A DNA stretch of 64,000 nucleotides from Echria macrotheca (lineage: Eukaryota > Ascomycota > Sordariomycetes > Sordariales > Schizotheciaceae): assembly GCA_030411725.1 (NCBI GenBank), contig MU839827.1, forward strand, positions 1,364,001 to 1,428,000, written 5' to 3'. The position numbers were made by a program, and so were the translations under genes. Positions 43,390 through 53,809 of the stretch are shown one piece after another (within the stretch, counting starts at the first letter, position 1; each line of letters begins with the position of its first letter). The notes under the pieces were generated by a model. The model had not been told where the DNA came from. It was given only the letters and a program-made list of their open reading frames with translations, and did no database searches.

Positions 43390-44545
43390 TCACGCCTTTT
43401 CCAAGTCAAGATCCTTCCCAAAACACATCACGGCATACCGAAAACTCCCGTTGGCATATCCCCGCCTCATCGCCCGGAACGACTGCAGAAACGCAATCCC
43501 ATCCCGGCCCTGACTGAACGCAAACCCCCAGAGACTAGGATTCTGGACCAGCGACCACGAGATATCCCTATTTCGTCAGCACCGTCTCGCTTTCCCTTAA
43601 AAAAAAACTCACCATGTCTTGCTCACGTCCTTGCTGATATCCTTTGGCCCTCCGAATACAGTAAGCCCCGCCCCGGTGGCGTACTGGACATACTCCTGCT
43701 GCGTGCAAAGAGGCGGGAGCAACATTCCGTCTACATCGTCAGCTCAAACGCTCCTATAAACCAGACAGAAAAAAGTACCCTCGATCGGCTTGATATCGGC
43801 ATCAAACTCCTTCTGCCCCAGCCCCTCGGCCTTGAACCAATCCGCCAGCACTAGCTTCCCGCCCGCCCGGAGCACGGCGTGCGCATTCCGAAAAAACAGC
43901 GCCTTGTCCGGGAAATGGCTAAGCGCCTCGCTGATCCAGACGGCGTCGAACCGGCCCGCCTCGCCTGCAAAGAACTCGCCCATCTTCTCGGCATCCAGCT
44001 CGACGAAGCGGACCTTGCCCTTGCCCAGACTCATAAATCCATCCTCATCCGCTTTGGCTGGAGCGTTAACCCCAGCCTCGGTCTTGGTCAGCCGCGTGGC
44101 CAGCTGCACCTGCTTGCCCGAGATGGTGATGCCCGTGACGGTGCAGCCGAGCTGGGAGGCCAAAAAGCGCGAGGTGCCGCCGACGCCGCAGCCGACGTCG
44201 AGCACGCGGCTGCCCTCGGTCACACCACCCGCGATGTCGAGCAGCAACCGGATCAGGTTGATCTGGGCCACCTCCTTGGACTCGGCCGCCTTGGACTCGT
44301 CCGTGGGCCAGTACCCGTGGTGGATGTGCTCGCCCCTGGACGACTGTCAGTTCTCTCGTTTATCATGGAGAGAGAGCAAATCACCAGAGATTCAGGTAGT
44401 AGTCGCTCGCCAGGTCATAATGGAGCTTGATGCGGTCCTTGAGGGCCTGCATGGTGCTGTGGGCGAGGCCGATGGGCGTGTCATATTGCTTGCTGAGGTC
44501 GGTGGCCTCGTCCCCGGCGGGGGCAGGACTGGCAGTGGCGGCCAT
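43390..44545 (-). CDS. SAM-dependent methyltransferase, class I (type 11/UbiE-like)
   Basis: Exons on the minus strand: 44545-44385, 44335-43779, 43730-43613, 43567-43390; 337 aa. The SAM-binding motif I VLDVGCGVGG is at residues 98-107, followed by TSRFLASQLGCTVTGITIS, motif II-like RFDAVWISEALSHFPDK and AGGKLVLADWFK. The N-terminal HYDLASDYYLNLWGEHIHHG matches methyltransferases acting on small lipids or amines (gamma-tocopherol and sterol methyltransferase-like). Fungi do not make tocopherol, so the substrate is unknown. The C-terminal part has YVQYATGAGLTVFGG and ends near FGKDLDLEKA. Introns are 45-49 nt. A methyltransferase is certain; its role is not. Confidence 0.88.
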
Positions 44546-44932
44546 GATGTTCTGGGTCGGTGTTCTGGCGAAAAGTTGGATGTGCAAGAAGATCCCCGCC
44601 GTTTCATCTCGACCCGTCATGGCGCCGCCCACCGCCTTTGCTGCTGCTCCTGCAAGTTGCAGACGCACGCACGGCGACTGCCACCGGTGGAGCTGTCTCT
44701 CCCATCACTCCATTGGTCCGTCCGCGGATCCATGAAGACAGATCCCGAGTGTGCCCTTGCATCGTCTGGATCTGACCTCGATTGCATGTGCCAGGTGGGG
44801 ACGTTGCTGTGTTTGTAGTTAGGGTCCGAGATAACGTCCACGACAAAACTGGGAAGTCTATCCGGATGCGATAACGCCAAGAAAAGAGGCAGTCGATGAC
44901 GTGTGGTAAAAATGTATCCTACAAAAAAAAGA
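44546..44932. other. Short intergenic spacer upstream of the methyltransferase
   Basis: About 390 bases with no supported frame; ends in the A8 tract that is the tRNA terminator on the minus strand. Confidence 0.4.
44923..44930 (-). terminator. Pol III terminator of tRNA-Leu
   Basis: Eight consecutive T on the tRNA-coding strand, two bases past the mature 3' end. Confidence 0.8.
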
Positions 44933-45043
44933 TGACAGCCGTGAGATTCGAACTCACGCCTCTTTCGAGACCAGAATGCTACCTGTGAACAGGTAAGGAG
45001 ATTTCCTTGAGTCTGGCGCCTTAGACCGCTCGGCCAGGCTGCC
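44933..45043 (-). tRNA. tRNA-Leu (anticodon CAA) with intron
   Basis: The minus strand folds as a complete class II tRNA. The acceptor stem GGCAGCC pairs with GGCTGTC and the discriminator is A. The D arm begins GGCCGAGCGGTC. The anticodon stem CCAGA/TCTGG encloses C-T-CAA-G. A variable arm CTC/GAG and a T arm GTGAG-TTCGAAT-CTCAC follow. An intron of about 29 nt lies between positions 37 and 38. A T8 run on the minus strand (44923-44930 complement) directly downstream is the RNA polymerase III terminator. It decodes UUG. The long variable arm confirms leucine. Confidence 0.95.
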
Positions 45044-45624
45044 CGTTGATTGGAAGATGTTGTCTTGGTGGGATCTTGTGATCCATAGAGGCGGACTCAA
45101 CTTGACTTCACAGTATCCCGTTCTACGGTTCGTGCCTGATTTGAGTCTTTGCGGATGGCGTAAAACGCTGATAATACGGATGTACATCGTCATCATTGGC
45201 AGATGCTGAGATGTGTCGGCTTCAGCAGAGTCCATCGCGAGCCAGACAACCTGGCAGTCTCAATTAGCATAGACAGTAAATACGTATACCGGCTGGTGAG
45301 CAACCGAATTCATCATAGGGACTCCATAAATGACCATCGCTGTGCAATATGCACTTGCCATGCTTGTTTCCAACATACTCCAGAAACCCAACATTTGTAC
45401 AATTGCCTAGAAATAAGCTGCTGGCAAGCATTAAGAGGACCGACCGCAGTCAGTCTTCATAGGTATCGTCACACCCCTACGTCCCGACGTCCGAGTCTCC
45501 ATGTCCATGCTTTCAACTCGATCGCCCGTCCTCAATCCCTTTTTTGTCTATTTCCAGTCCACATTTCGAGGCACCTGCAGACCTGACCGTGTTCGCCCAA
45601 CCACAACCGTTACCGCTCGAAAAC
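45044..45624. other. Intergenic, tRNA upstream and SEC61-gamma 3' flank
   Basis: About 580 bases with no supported gene. Confidence 0.4.
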
Positions 45625-45948
45625 CTATGCGCCACCGACGAGAACGTTGTTAAGAGGAATGTGGATAAGCTTGACGACGTAGCCGACAGCACCCATGACT
45701 GCCGCAGTGTTAGCTTGTCGTCCGGCACGTGAAGCGCTTGGGAGGAAGACGCACTGAGGAAGCCGACGCCAACGGCTTGCGAGATCTTGATGAATTCCCG
45801 ACGATCGGCTAGCAGCGAGTCAGTATATCGAGTTCACAGCACGGCGCGGTCAGGCGGGCTCACGCTTCTGCGACTTGTTGATGAACTGGATGCCGTCCTT
45901 GAGGAACTCGCGCGGCACGTCGAGGATCTCCTGCACTTGGTCCGACAT
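45625..45948 (-). CDS. SSS1: Sec61 gamma subunit (Sss1) of the ER protein translocon
   Basis: Exons on the minus strand: 45948-45864, 45808-45755, 45698-45625; 70 aa. With these joins the protein runs SDQVQEILDVPREFLKDG, FINKSQKPDRREFIKISQ, then a C-terminal membrane helix GVGFLIMGAVGYVVKLIHIP and ends NNVLVGGA. This is the canonical Sec61-gamma/SecE form: an amphipathic cytosolic helix and a single tail-anchored transmembrane helix that clamps the Sec61-alpha channel. Introns are 55 and 56 nt with good CTRAC sites. It diverges from the mitochondrial release factor gene over 378 bp. The gene is too split to show as one open frame. Confidence 0.97.
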
Positions 45949-46326
45949 GGCGACTGATTTGATTATAGACCGGTTGAACACTCGTAAGGGCAAAGACAAT
46001 CGGCGCGGGAATACTCGCTCGTGGGATTTGAGGTGAAATGCTTTGTCGCGTGGTGGTTGAGAATTAGCTGTCACGAAAGGCGAGCTGGCCGATGGACCCC
46101 TACCAAATGCCACCTCGCCTCAAAATTCAGCAGCGGTTCCATGCAAAAGCAACTGTGGCTTGAATTCGCAAAAGGGGCCGACCCACCCCGGCTGCCTGTG
46201 GCTGGGCACGCTAGGCTAAAGTGTGGGGAACCAGCGCCGTGGTTCGCGGGGACCGCGTTGGAGTCAAAAAGTCAATTCGCATCACTCCAATTTTTTGGCG
46301 ACCGATTGCGCCTGGATGCAGCGAGT
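45949..46326. promoter_or_regulatory. Divergent SSS1/MRF1 promoter region
   Basis: 378 bases between outward-facing starts; no other feature recognised. Confidence 0.45.
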
Positions 46327-47655
46327 ATGGTGGTTGCGCCATGGGTGTGTCGAAGCTGCGCGCGATCGCTGAGGCGCGCAGGTCTCTCTTCGTTCCTTCG
46401 GAGAGCTAGTACAGGTTGGACATCTTATTTAAATTCAAGAAACACAGTAAACTGACTTGCAGCTTTAGCTCTAGGTCCCGAGCTTCCGTCCGCCTTGATC
46501 GAGAGAGCGCGAAGGGTCGCCGCCGAGTATGACAAACTTAATGCGGAGCTTGCAACGGCTACCGCCTTCGACCAAAAGGCAGCAAAGAGGATTGGCGAGC
46601 TATCCACCGTCGCGGCCGCGCTCAGGGAGTTTGAGAAGGCAAAGGCCTCCCGGGCCGAGCTCGCGAGCCTCCTGGAGTCGGACGATGCCGAGCTGCGCGA
46701 GCTTGCCCAAGATGACCTCGAAGCGACCGAGACAGAGCTAGCTGCTCTTGGGCACAAGCTCTCGGTGGCGCTGACACCCAAACATCCGTTCGCAGACATG
46801 CCGTGTCTTCTCGAGATACGACCCGGGCCGGGCGGGACCGAGGGACGCTTCTTCGCAGACACTCTCTTTCGTATGTACCAAGCATACTGCGCCAACAAGG
46901 GGTACCGTACCAGGGTTGTGTCATATGACGTGCTGGATGGCGATGGTTCCACGGGAAGCCAGGGCGAGGTGGCTCTCCAGGAAGCGGTGCTAGAGATCCA
47001 AGAACCGGGCGCCTACAACATATTCCGTGGAGAAGCAGGTATGCATCGGGTCCAGCGAGTCCCGGCGACGGAGAAGAGCGGGAGGACACACACGAGCGCC
47101 GTAGCAGTTTGGGTCCTGCCGTCTTTCCCAGAGAGTGGAGCCGGATCGGAGGCCGAGAGTGACTGGGACAACCCGGAGAGCGACTTCTACATCGACCCGA
47201 CCGAAGTGCGCAGCGAGACGATGCGGGCACGCGGCGCCGGCGGGCAACATGTCAACAAGACCGAGTCGGCCATCCGACTGACACATATCCCGACGGGCAT
47301 CATGGTGAGGATGCAGGATTCGCGGTCGCAGCACACCAACCGCAAGGAGGCCTGGCGGCTGCTGCGGTCCCGCATCGCCCAGCAGCGGCGCGAGGCACGA
47401 GAAGAGCTGGCGGAGAGCCTGAAGAACAGCGTGCTGTCGCAGTCGCAGATCACGCGCGGCGACAAGATCAGGACGTACAACTACCAGCAGGACCGGTGCA
47501 CCGAGCACCGCGGCGGTGTCGACTTTCATAATCTGCCCAACGTGCTGGCGGGCGGTGAGACGCTGGACAAGGTCATGGAGAGCGTGCAGAGCTGGCTGAC
47601 CGAGAGGGACATCCAGGCTGTTCTGGCCGAAGAGGCGGCCAAGGCGAGCAAGTAG
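46327..47655 (+). CDS. MRF1: Mitochondrial peptide chain release factor 1
   Basis: Exons: 46327-46414 and 46463-47655; 426 aa. It releases finished polypeptides from mitochondrial ribosomes at UAA and UAG. The first exon encodes an Arg/Ser/Ala-rich presequence (VCRSCARSLRRAGLSSFLRR). The body shows the RF1 order: an N-terminal coiled-coil helical domain (residues 40-110), EIRPGPGGTEG, the GEAGMHRVQRVP motif, then the peptidyl-tRNA hydrolysis loop RGAGGQHVNKTESAIRLTH with the universal GGQ. It ends TYNYQQDRCTEHR and LDKVMESVQSWLTE. A small insert rich in Glu/Ser (SGAGSEAESDWDNPESDF) precedes the GGQ domain. Confidence 0.96.
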
Positions 47656-48854
47656 TAATCTTGTACCTTTTAGTATTTTACCTGTAATTCCTCCGCTGTA
47701 TCATATCGACACATATCATGAAGCAAGCAGCCCCATTCGTTTCCACTGTGTATCTCGGTTCTACTCAGTCGGCGAGAAGAACTCGCCAGTTTTTTGTGTT
47801 CACATCAGATAAAAGCAACCAATCAATCAGCGTCGAATATCCCGACTAGGTATTGTACCTGCCAGATCTGGATTGGATGGGCCATATGGGAAATTGTTAC
47901 CTCGCACCGTAGCGACCTCGTGGCCATTCTCGATAGCAGAATGATCACTCTAGGTCTAGACTGCCCGGCCATTGCTAGGAATTTCGGTCTGATGAAATGA
48001 TGGAAGTGAGGTCGAGATAGCGGTTATGGGTAAGTGGTTGCGTCACCTCTCTCTTTTCCAATGCGGTCTAGAATTTTTTATCGTGTTGCCGTGTTGCGGC
48101 CGCTGCTCCGGCTATAGCTTGGTATACCTACCTACCGCAATATATATCGCCGCACGCACCCGGTCGGGTGATGGGGGGTCTGCTCGCTTGGAGTAAAGCT
48201 GGGAAAGCTTGATCTGGTTGGGTTAATTTATTTTGGATAAGGGCGGCGTCGTCGTCAGGGGAGGGAGGTCGTGTATCTGTCTCTTGGGAGTTGAGGGGAT
48301 ATGCCGACTTTTTTTTTTCAACGTTTTCATGCTCGGGGACTGCCTAGGTAGGCATATGATGTAGATAAGAAGAATCCGAGGGAATTGGCTTTTCCATCAA
48401 GTTTTATTGTGGGGGGAAATGAATAATTCCATATACTAGCCAACGGGAGGTATTGTAGAAGTCAGGGAGAAAGGAAGGTGGGAAAGGTGGGAGTGTCCCG
48501 CCCTTGATGCCTCGTGCGAAGCATCCCAACCCGGGTAGCCGGGGCACGTCAATCACTTTCCACGAGAGGGAGTGTGATAAATAACTCGGATACTTACCTA
48601 CGGGAGGAGGGTACTTCCTTGTGTGCGGTCAAATTGCAAACATCTTCCGTCCTACGTATTTTTCTTACCCGTGCCATGTCGCGGTTTGCCTCAAACCTTT
48701 CTTCCATTCCTCCTTCCTCCTCAGCATCCAGTCGACACACTTAGCATACATCGTGACTTCACAACTTTGCAACGGTTCGGACTCTAGGGAGCTTCACCTA
48801 CTACCTACACGGAAGAAATCTGAGTGGTATGCGCGGGTGGGTGGGAAGGGAACG
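47656..48854. other. Intergenic, about 1.2 kb
   Basis: No supported frame. Contains TACC/GGTA motifs at about 48125 and 48342 and a T10 tract; the last part is the promoter of the second carboxypeptidase. Confidence 0.4.
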
Positions 48855-50755
48855 ATGCGGACGGCAACTCTCGTCCTCGCCGGACTCCTTTCTCTCGTGC
48901 ATGTTGGCGCTGGAGTAGGCGCTGGAAGACGGCATCGAGAGGCTCTTCAGCGACAGGAGCAAATACGTCGTCGACAACTTGATGCCAAGACTCGGGAGCC
49001 GCCGTATGAGTCGTCGGGAAGGCGACAGAGTCGCGGGCGGTTCCTGAATGAAAACACAATGCGTAACGCTTTTCTCCCATTTTTGTATCTTTCATTGTTA
49101 AGCTCAAGGCTAATCCTTTTTAAAAAAAGAATTCGCCGTCAATGGGAGCGGCATTCCCGATGTCGACTTCGACGTGGGCGAGTCGTATGCCGGGTCTCTC
49201 CCCATCAGCGCCGAGCCCGGCGAGGAGAGCAGTCTGTTTTTCTGGTTCTTTCCGACGACGAATCAAGACTCCGGAAAGGATATTCTTATCTGGTTGAATG
49301 GCGGTGTATGTCCTTACCAAAGCCGCTCCATTTCTGGCCTAGATATGCATATATGTAGTGAAATCTGCTGACAGCAACAACAGCCTGGCTGCTCCTCACT
49401 CGAAGGGCTACTACAGGAAAACGGGCCGTTCCTATGGCAGTATGGCACTTACAGACCCGTCCAGAACCCCTGGAGCTGGCACACTCTCACCAACGTCATC
49501 TGGATCGAACAGCCTGTGGGCACTGGTTTCTCCAGAGGAAGGCCAACGGCCCAGAATGAAGAGGATGTCGCAAGGCAGTTCAACGGCTTCTGGAGGAACT
49601 TTGTCGATTTGTTTGGTCTCCACGGGTACAAAGTGTACATCTCCGGCGAGTCATATGCGTAAGTTTTTGTCTTCCGGAATATAATCTGTCACTTACGGAA
49701 ATAGGGGTATGTACTGCTCGTACATTGCCAGCGCTATGCTCGACGCCAACGATACGAATTACTATGATGTGACGGGCCTGATGATGTACGACCCGTCCAT
49801 CACATACGACTTGGTCCAGGAAGTGCTGCCGACCGCGCAATTCGTTGAATACTGGGGCGGTCTCTTCCCCTTTAACGACACTTTCCGTCAGTCAATCCGC
49901 GACCGCGACAAAAAGTGCGGCTTCTCGGCCTTTATCGAGAAACACCTCGTCTTCCCCCCGAAAGAAAACCTCCCGCCGCCACGCATGTTTCCCGGTCGCC
50001 TGACCAACGGATCCTACGCGCCCGAGTGCGCGGACCTCTTCGGAGACGTGCTCGACGCCGCCGGCGTCCTCAACCCGTGCTTCGACGTGTACCAGATCGC
50101 GACGACCTGTCCGGTCCTCTGGGACGTCCTCGGCTTCCCTGGATCCGACCCGTACATCCCCCACGGCGCCAAGGTCTACTTCAACCGCACCGACGTCAAG
50201 ATGGCCCTGCACGCGCCGCTAGACGTGGCCTGGGAGGTATGCACCGACGACCCGCCCGTCTTCGTCAACTGGACCGACACCTCGCCGCCACCAACACAGC
50301 ACGCCCTGCCGCGGGTCATCGACGCGACCCAAAACGTCCTCATCGCCCACGGCGCCCTCGACATGGTCCTCATGGCCAACGGCACCCTCCTCGCGCTCCA
50401 GAACATGACGTGGGGCGGCAGGCTCGGCTTCCAGACGCGCCCCGACCGGCCCTTCTACGTGCCCCGGAGCTGGCTGTCGGGCGACTCGCTCGCCACGTCG
50501 GCCGGCGCCGGCGTCTTTGGTAGCTTTGTCACGGAGCGCGGCCTGACGTACGTCGGCGTCGCGCTCGCCGGGCACATGATTCCGCAGTATGCGCCTGCCG
50601 CGGCCTATCGGCAGCTCGAGTACCTGCTCGGCCGTGTGGACTGTCTCAACTGTACTGTGCCGTTTACCACGGATGGGCAGCCGCCCCCTCAGAGTCTGGA
50701 TCCGCTGGGCGCGGGGACGGCGCCGCAGGGGTGGAGTGATGATTCTTTAATCTAG
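48855..50755 (+). CDS. Secreted serine carboxypeptidase, peptidase family S10, canonical
   Basis: Exons: 48855-49062, 49130-49305, 49384-49658, 49705-50755; 569 aa. The signal peptide is MRTATLVLAGLLSLVHVGAG. An Arg/Gln-rich propeptide-like segment with possible basic processing sites (RRHRE, RRRQ) follows, then the mature fold (FFWFFPTTNQ). The substrate-binding WLNGGPGCSS is split by an intron just before PGCSS, and QENGPF follows. The catalytic serine is in SGESYAG, also next to an intron. The aspartate lies in HGALDMVL and the histidine in LAGHMIPQYAP. All carboxypeptidase Y recognition residues (Asn, Glu, Glu) are kept, in contrast to the S10 gene at 6.9 kb. Several Asn-X-Ser/Thr sequons support secretion. 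Probably an acid exopeptidase for nutrient release. Confidence 0.94.
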
Positions 50756-51498
50756 ACATAGATGGGATGGGCAGGGTAATTCTATGTGGTTGGGGACCCG
50801 TGGGAAGGGCAGGGCGGTGATCTTAATGTTTGGTATTTCCGTGGTCATCTGTCTTCATCAGGGGCGGCCATGTGCTGTGGAAGTTCAGCGAGGATAGTGG
50901 TGTCAGATGGGTGAACAACGTAGCCAGCGTTTCGCAGACGTAGAGTAATCTATAGTTCCCGTAAGGAGAAAGCAGCCGACTCATTAGTCGGTTTCCCCAT
51001 ATGCCGTTGGCAACAGGAGCACACTCCAAGCAGTTCCGAGACGTGCGTTCCCTATATCGCCAGCTCCATTCTCGCAAGACAACGTCACAGACACTGAAGC
51101 CATAGGATAGATCACAAAAATTTGATTCAAACCATCCTCCCATTTGTCCACCATGCCTGGCAGACCTTTTCCTTCCTCGTATACGTACAAAGAGAGCGGG
51201 ATCAGAACGAAGAAAATATCTTTCCGCGTCGTACCACTAATTCCTTTCCTCCAAATCATCGCGCCGTTTTGTAATCATATAAAAACCGAGACCGTCATGT
51301 GACCTCGTACACAATGTTCTAACGCCTGCTGGTTTGAAAGACGATATGAAAACAGTATTATACACAGCTCGCTATAACGAGGGGACCACCGGCACTTGCC
51401 GGTGAGTTGATGATGCAATAGGGATGATCGGGCGGGACGACATGGGTTGATGCCGGAACGGTCGGAGATTCATCGTCGTCATGCAAGCAATGTCAACG
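50756..51498. other. Convergent intergenic region
   Basis: 740 bases between two 3' ends; no supported gene seen. Confidence 0.4.
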
Positions 51499-52203
51499 TC
51501 AAGCCATCTCCATACCGCGTTCCCGTGCCCGCTTTCTCAGCTCCAGAACACCGATGATGCCGTTCTGCCGCAGGGTTTCGAGAAGGATGCGCATCCCCTC
51601 CCGGCTATTGCCGAGCTGGTCCAGCGTCTTGGTTGATGCAATGCTCTCGATGCTCCGCTGAATAGGCCTGGCGCCGAGCCGGGCGAACCATCCGTTCTCT
51701 TGCTGGGCTGGTTGGTGAGCGGCATGCTGGCCGCCAAGGCGGTCGCGGATACGCTCGCCGAGCCGGGATCGGAAAACAACCTTGGTCTCGACGTCCGTCT
51801 TGCCCACGTCCGAGTTGCTCGTCGGGGCCGAGTACAGCTGGCGCTCCACGACCGAGAGCACACCGACAAAGTTGAGGTTGCGGCTCTCGGTCGACAGCCA
51901 GCCTTCGCGAATGTCAACCACGCTCGTCTCGAGGATGTAGGAAGCCTTGTCGGCGGCACCGCCCGTTATGCTAGTCGGGAGTAGCTTCATCACGGCCGGC
52001 GGCATTCGGGATTTCTTGAGGTGGAGCCGCGTTGTGTGTAGGCGGCCAGTGGCCGGGTCGACGTGCGTCGAGATGGTATCGGTGCTCAGGACATGGCTGG
52101 CAAAGGGATTGAGCTGCGGAGAGCAGTATCGGAGGAAGAAGGCGAGCGTCACCGTCGGGAACGGGTGGTTATAAGTGTGGTTGGTGGTGTGGGTGAGAAC
52201 CAT
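51499..52203 (-). CDS. UPS1: Ups1/PRELI family phosphatidic acid transfer protein, mitochondrial intermembrane space
   Basis: Single exon, 234 aa. The N-terminus (MVLTHTTNHTYNHPFPTVTL AFFLRY, then ASHVLSTDTISTHVD, TTRLHLKKSRMPP) follows yeast Ups1 closely. Ups1 is bound by Mdm35 and carries phosphatidic acid between mitochondrial membranes for cardiolipin synthesis. The domain continues with ETSVVDIREGWLSTESRNLN and VERQLYS, and a helical C-terminus (RPIQRSIESI, RILLETLRQNGIIGVLELRK). The C-terminal extension is longer than in yeast Ups1. As usual for the family no cleavable presequence is seen. Confidence 0.92.
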   Translation of the reverse strand: MVLTHTTNHTYNHPFPTVTLAFFLRYCSPQLNPFASHVLSTDTISTHVDPATGRLHTTRLHLKKSRMPPAVMKLLPTSITGGAADKASYILETSVVDIREGWLSTESRNLNFVGVLSVVERQLYSAPTSNSDVGKTDVETKVVFRSRLGERIRDRLGGQHAAHQPAQQENGWFARLGARPIQRSIESIASTKTLDQLGNSREGMRILLETLRQNGIIGVLELRKRARERGMEMA

Positions 52204-53809
52204 TTTTGGCTGCTGGGGACGGGCGACGGGAGAGAAGCGACGGTTTGGGGCTTAAGGGCGTGCCGAGAAAGAGGCTGAAATAGCAAGGCTGTCGGGGTAT
52301 CGAATGCACTGTGTCAATTACGCAGCGTGCAGGTGTTCGAAGAGGTGTCAGTCGAGACGCGCAGCTCACAGTCGGAGGGGCGAAGAGCTTGACATTGGCG
52401 AGAGCTCCACGAGCAGGTCGAGTTCGATGCAGGGTCCCCAAATCTTATTCTTCGCCAGCAATTTTTTGCTTCCCTCGACAAGTGCGCCAGGGGCGACTCG
52501 AGTGAAGCGAGTTGAAAGCCACCTTGAATCCGGAATAGGGCAATGTCGTTGATTGATGTTTGTTGAATTGAGGAGATGGAGTTGGGGAATAAGTTGGCTG
52601 GGCGAATCTCTGACCATCTGTCGAACCATGCCCAAAGCTTCCGCCCGTTTCTCACTGGTCACCAGCGCGGGAACACGGGAAGCACGGCGTCATGGTCACG
52701 CGACGAAGCTACGAACCTCCGTAACTGCCGGTTCAAACTTTCGATATGGTACGATACGGTAAAACCCAGCACAACTCATATCAATGTTTACATGAATATC
52801 ATATACCATTCACAAACGATTTCAGCCATCTCAGAGAAAGGCACGACAAGACTTTCTGTTGTTTTACAGGTACCCAGATGAGCCGAAGCCGGTGGGTTAA
52901 CTTCCAGGCTGATAGCACGTAAAGTACCTGCTATCGCCACGCTTGAAACCCCACTTTTGTATGGACGTAATTATTTCGCCTTTATTTTGAGGCCAAAACA
53001 TCTGTCTTTGTGGAATCTTCAGGCAGCAATACTGTGGTAATTAGTCACTGGTCACGTGCTCGGGGGGCCAGTCTCTCACCATTTCCATCTGCGGACCCTC
53101 GATCGTCCGCCTCCCCTCTTCTCTCTGCGTGCACCTCATCTCCTTGTTTCCGGAAGTGCAGTGAGTGTCGCCATCCACCCCGTCCTGCTATCTATTCGTG
53201 GTGCTCTCTTTTGGGGATTCTTTGCTCATTCCTCTCTCCCTTTCAGAAATTCATTTGGCAGGTTTGGCAACGCATAGCAACAACGTAGTGCGACCGACAG
53301 GCGAAGGCGACACGTCAGGCGATCTCTCAACCCCAACCGATACTTCATCGCGTCTTTGACAATTCATCGCATCACGACTCTTGCTCTACAGACTTTTCTG
53401 TTTCCTATAATAGCCAAAGGTTTTTGCACGCTGTTGGCGGAGGTTGAAGGTGCCGTTCAAAGGAGGATCAGTGCACATCACGCCGTTCATTCAAGAGGCA
53501 GCCCGAGTTTCGCTGGGGTCTTTGTACTTTTCTTTTCTATTGATCACTATTATCACGATAAAGCACTTTTTGTCTCGTTCGAGAACAATCAGAATTGACT
53601 GCTGGTGCGACTGTCATACAAGTTAAAGGGAAAACGAACAGAAAATCTAGCTGGAAGGGTCTTTCGCCAACCACTCCACAATTGTGCGAAACAGACGCAG
53701 TCACCACAACGACCCCAATACCGATCTTCTAATCCTACCATAGCCCGCTCTCGACCGTATCAACGCAGTCTTCCAGCAGACACGACCTTCGGGCGCAACA
53801 GCAGTCAGG
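52204..53809. promoter_or_regulatory. Divergent UPS1/MPE1 intergenic region with long MPE1 leader
   Basis: 1.6 kb. The last several hundred bases before MPE1 are pyrimidine-rich and may be a long 5' UTR. Small frames here have no recognisable features. Confidence 0.35.
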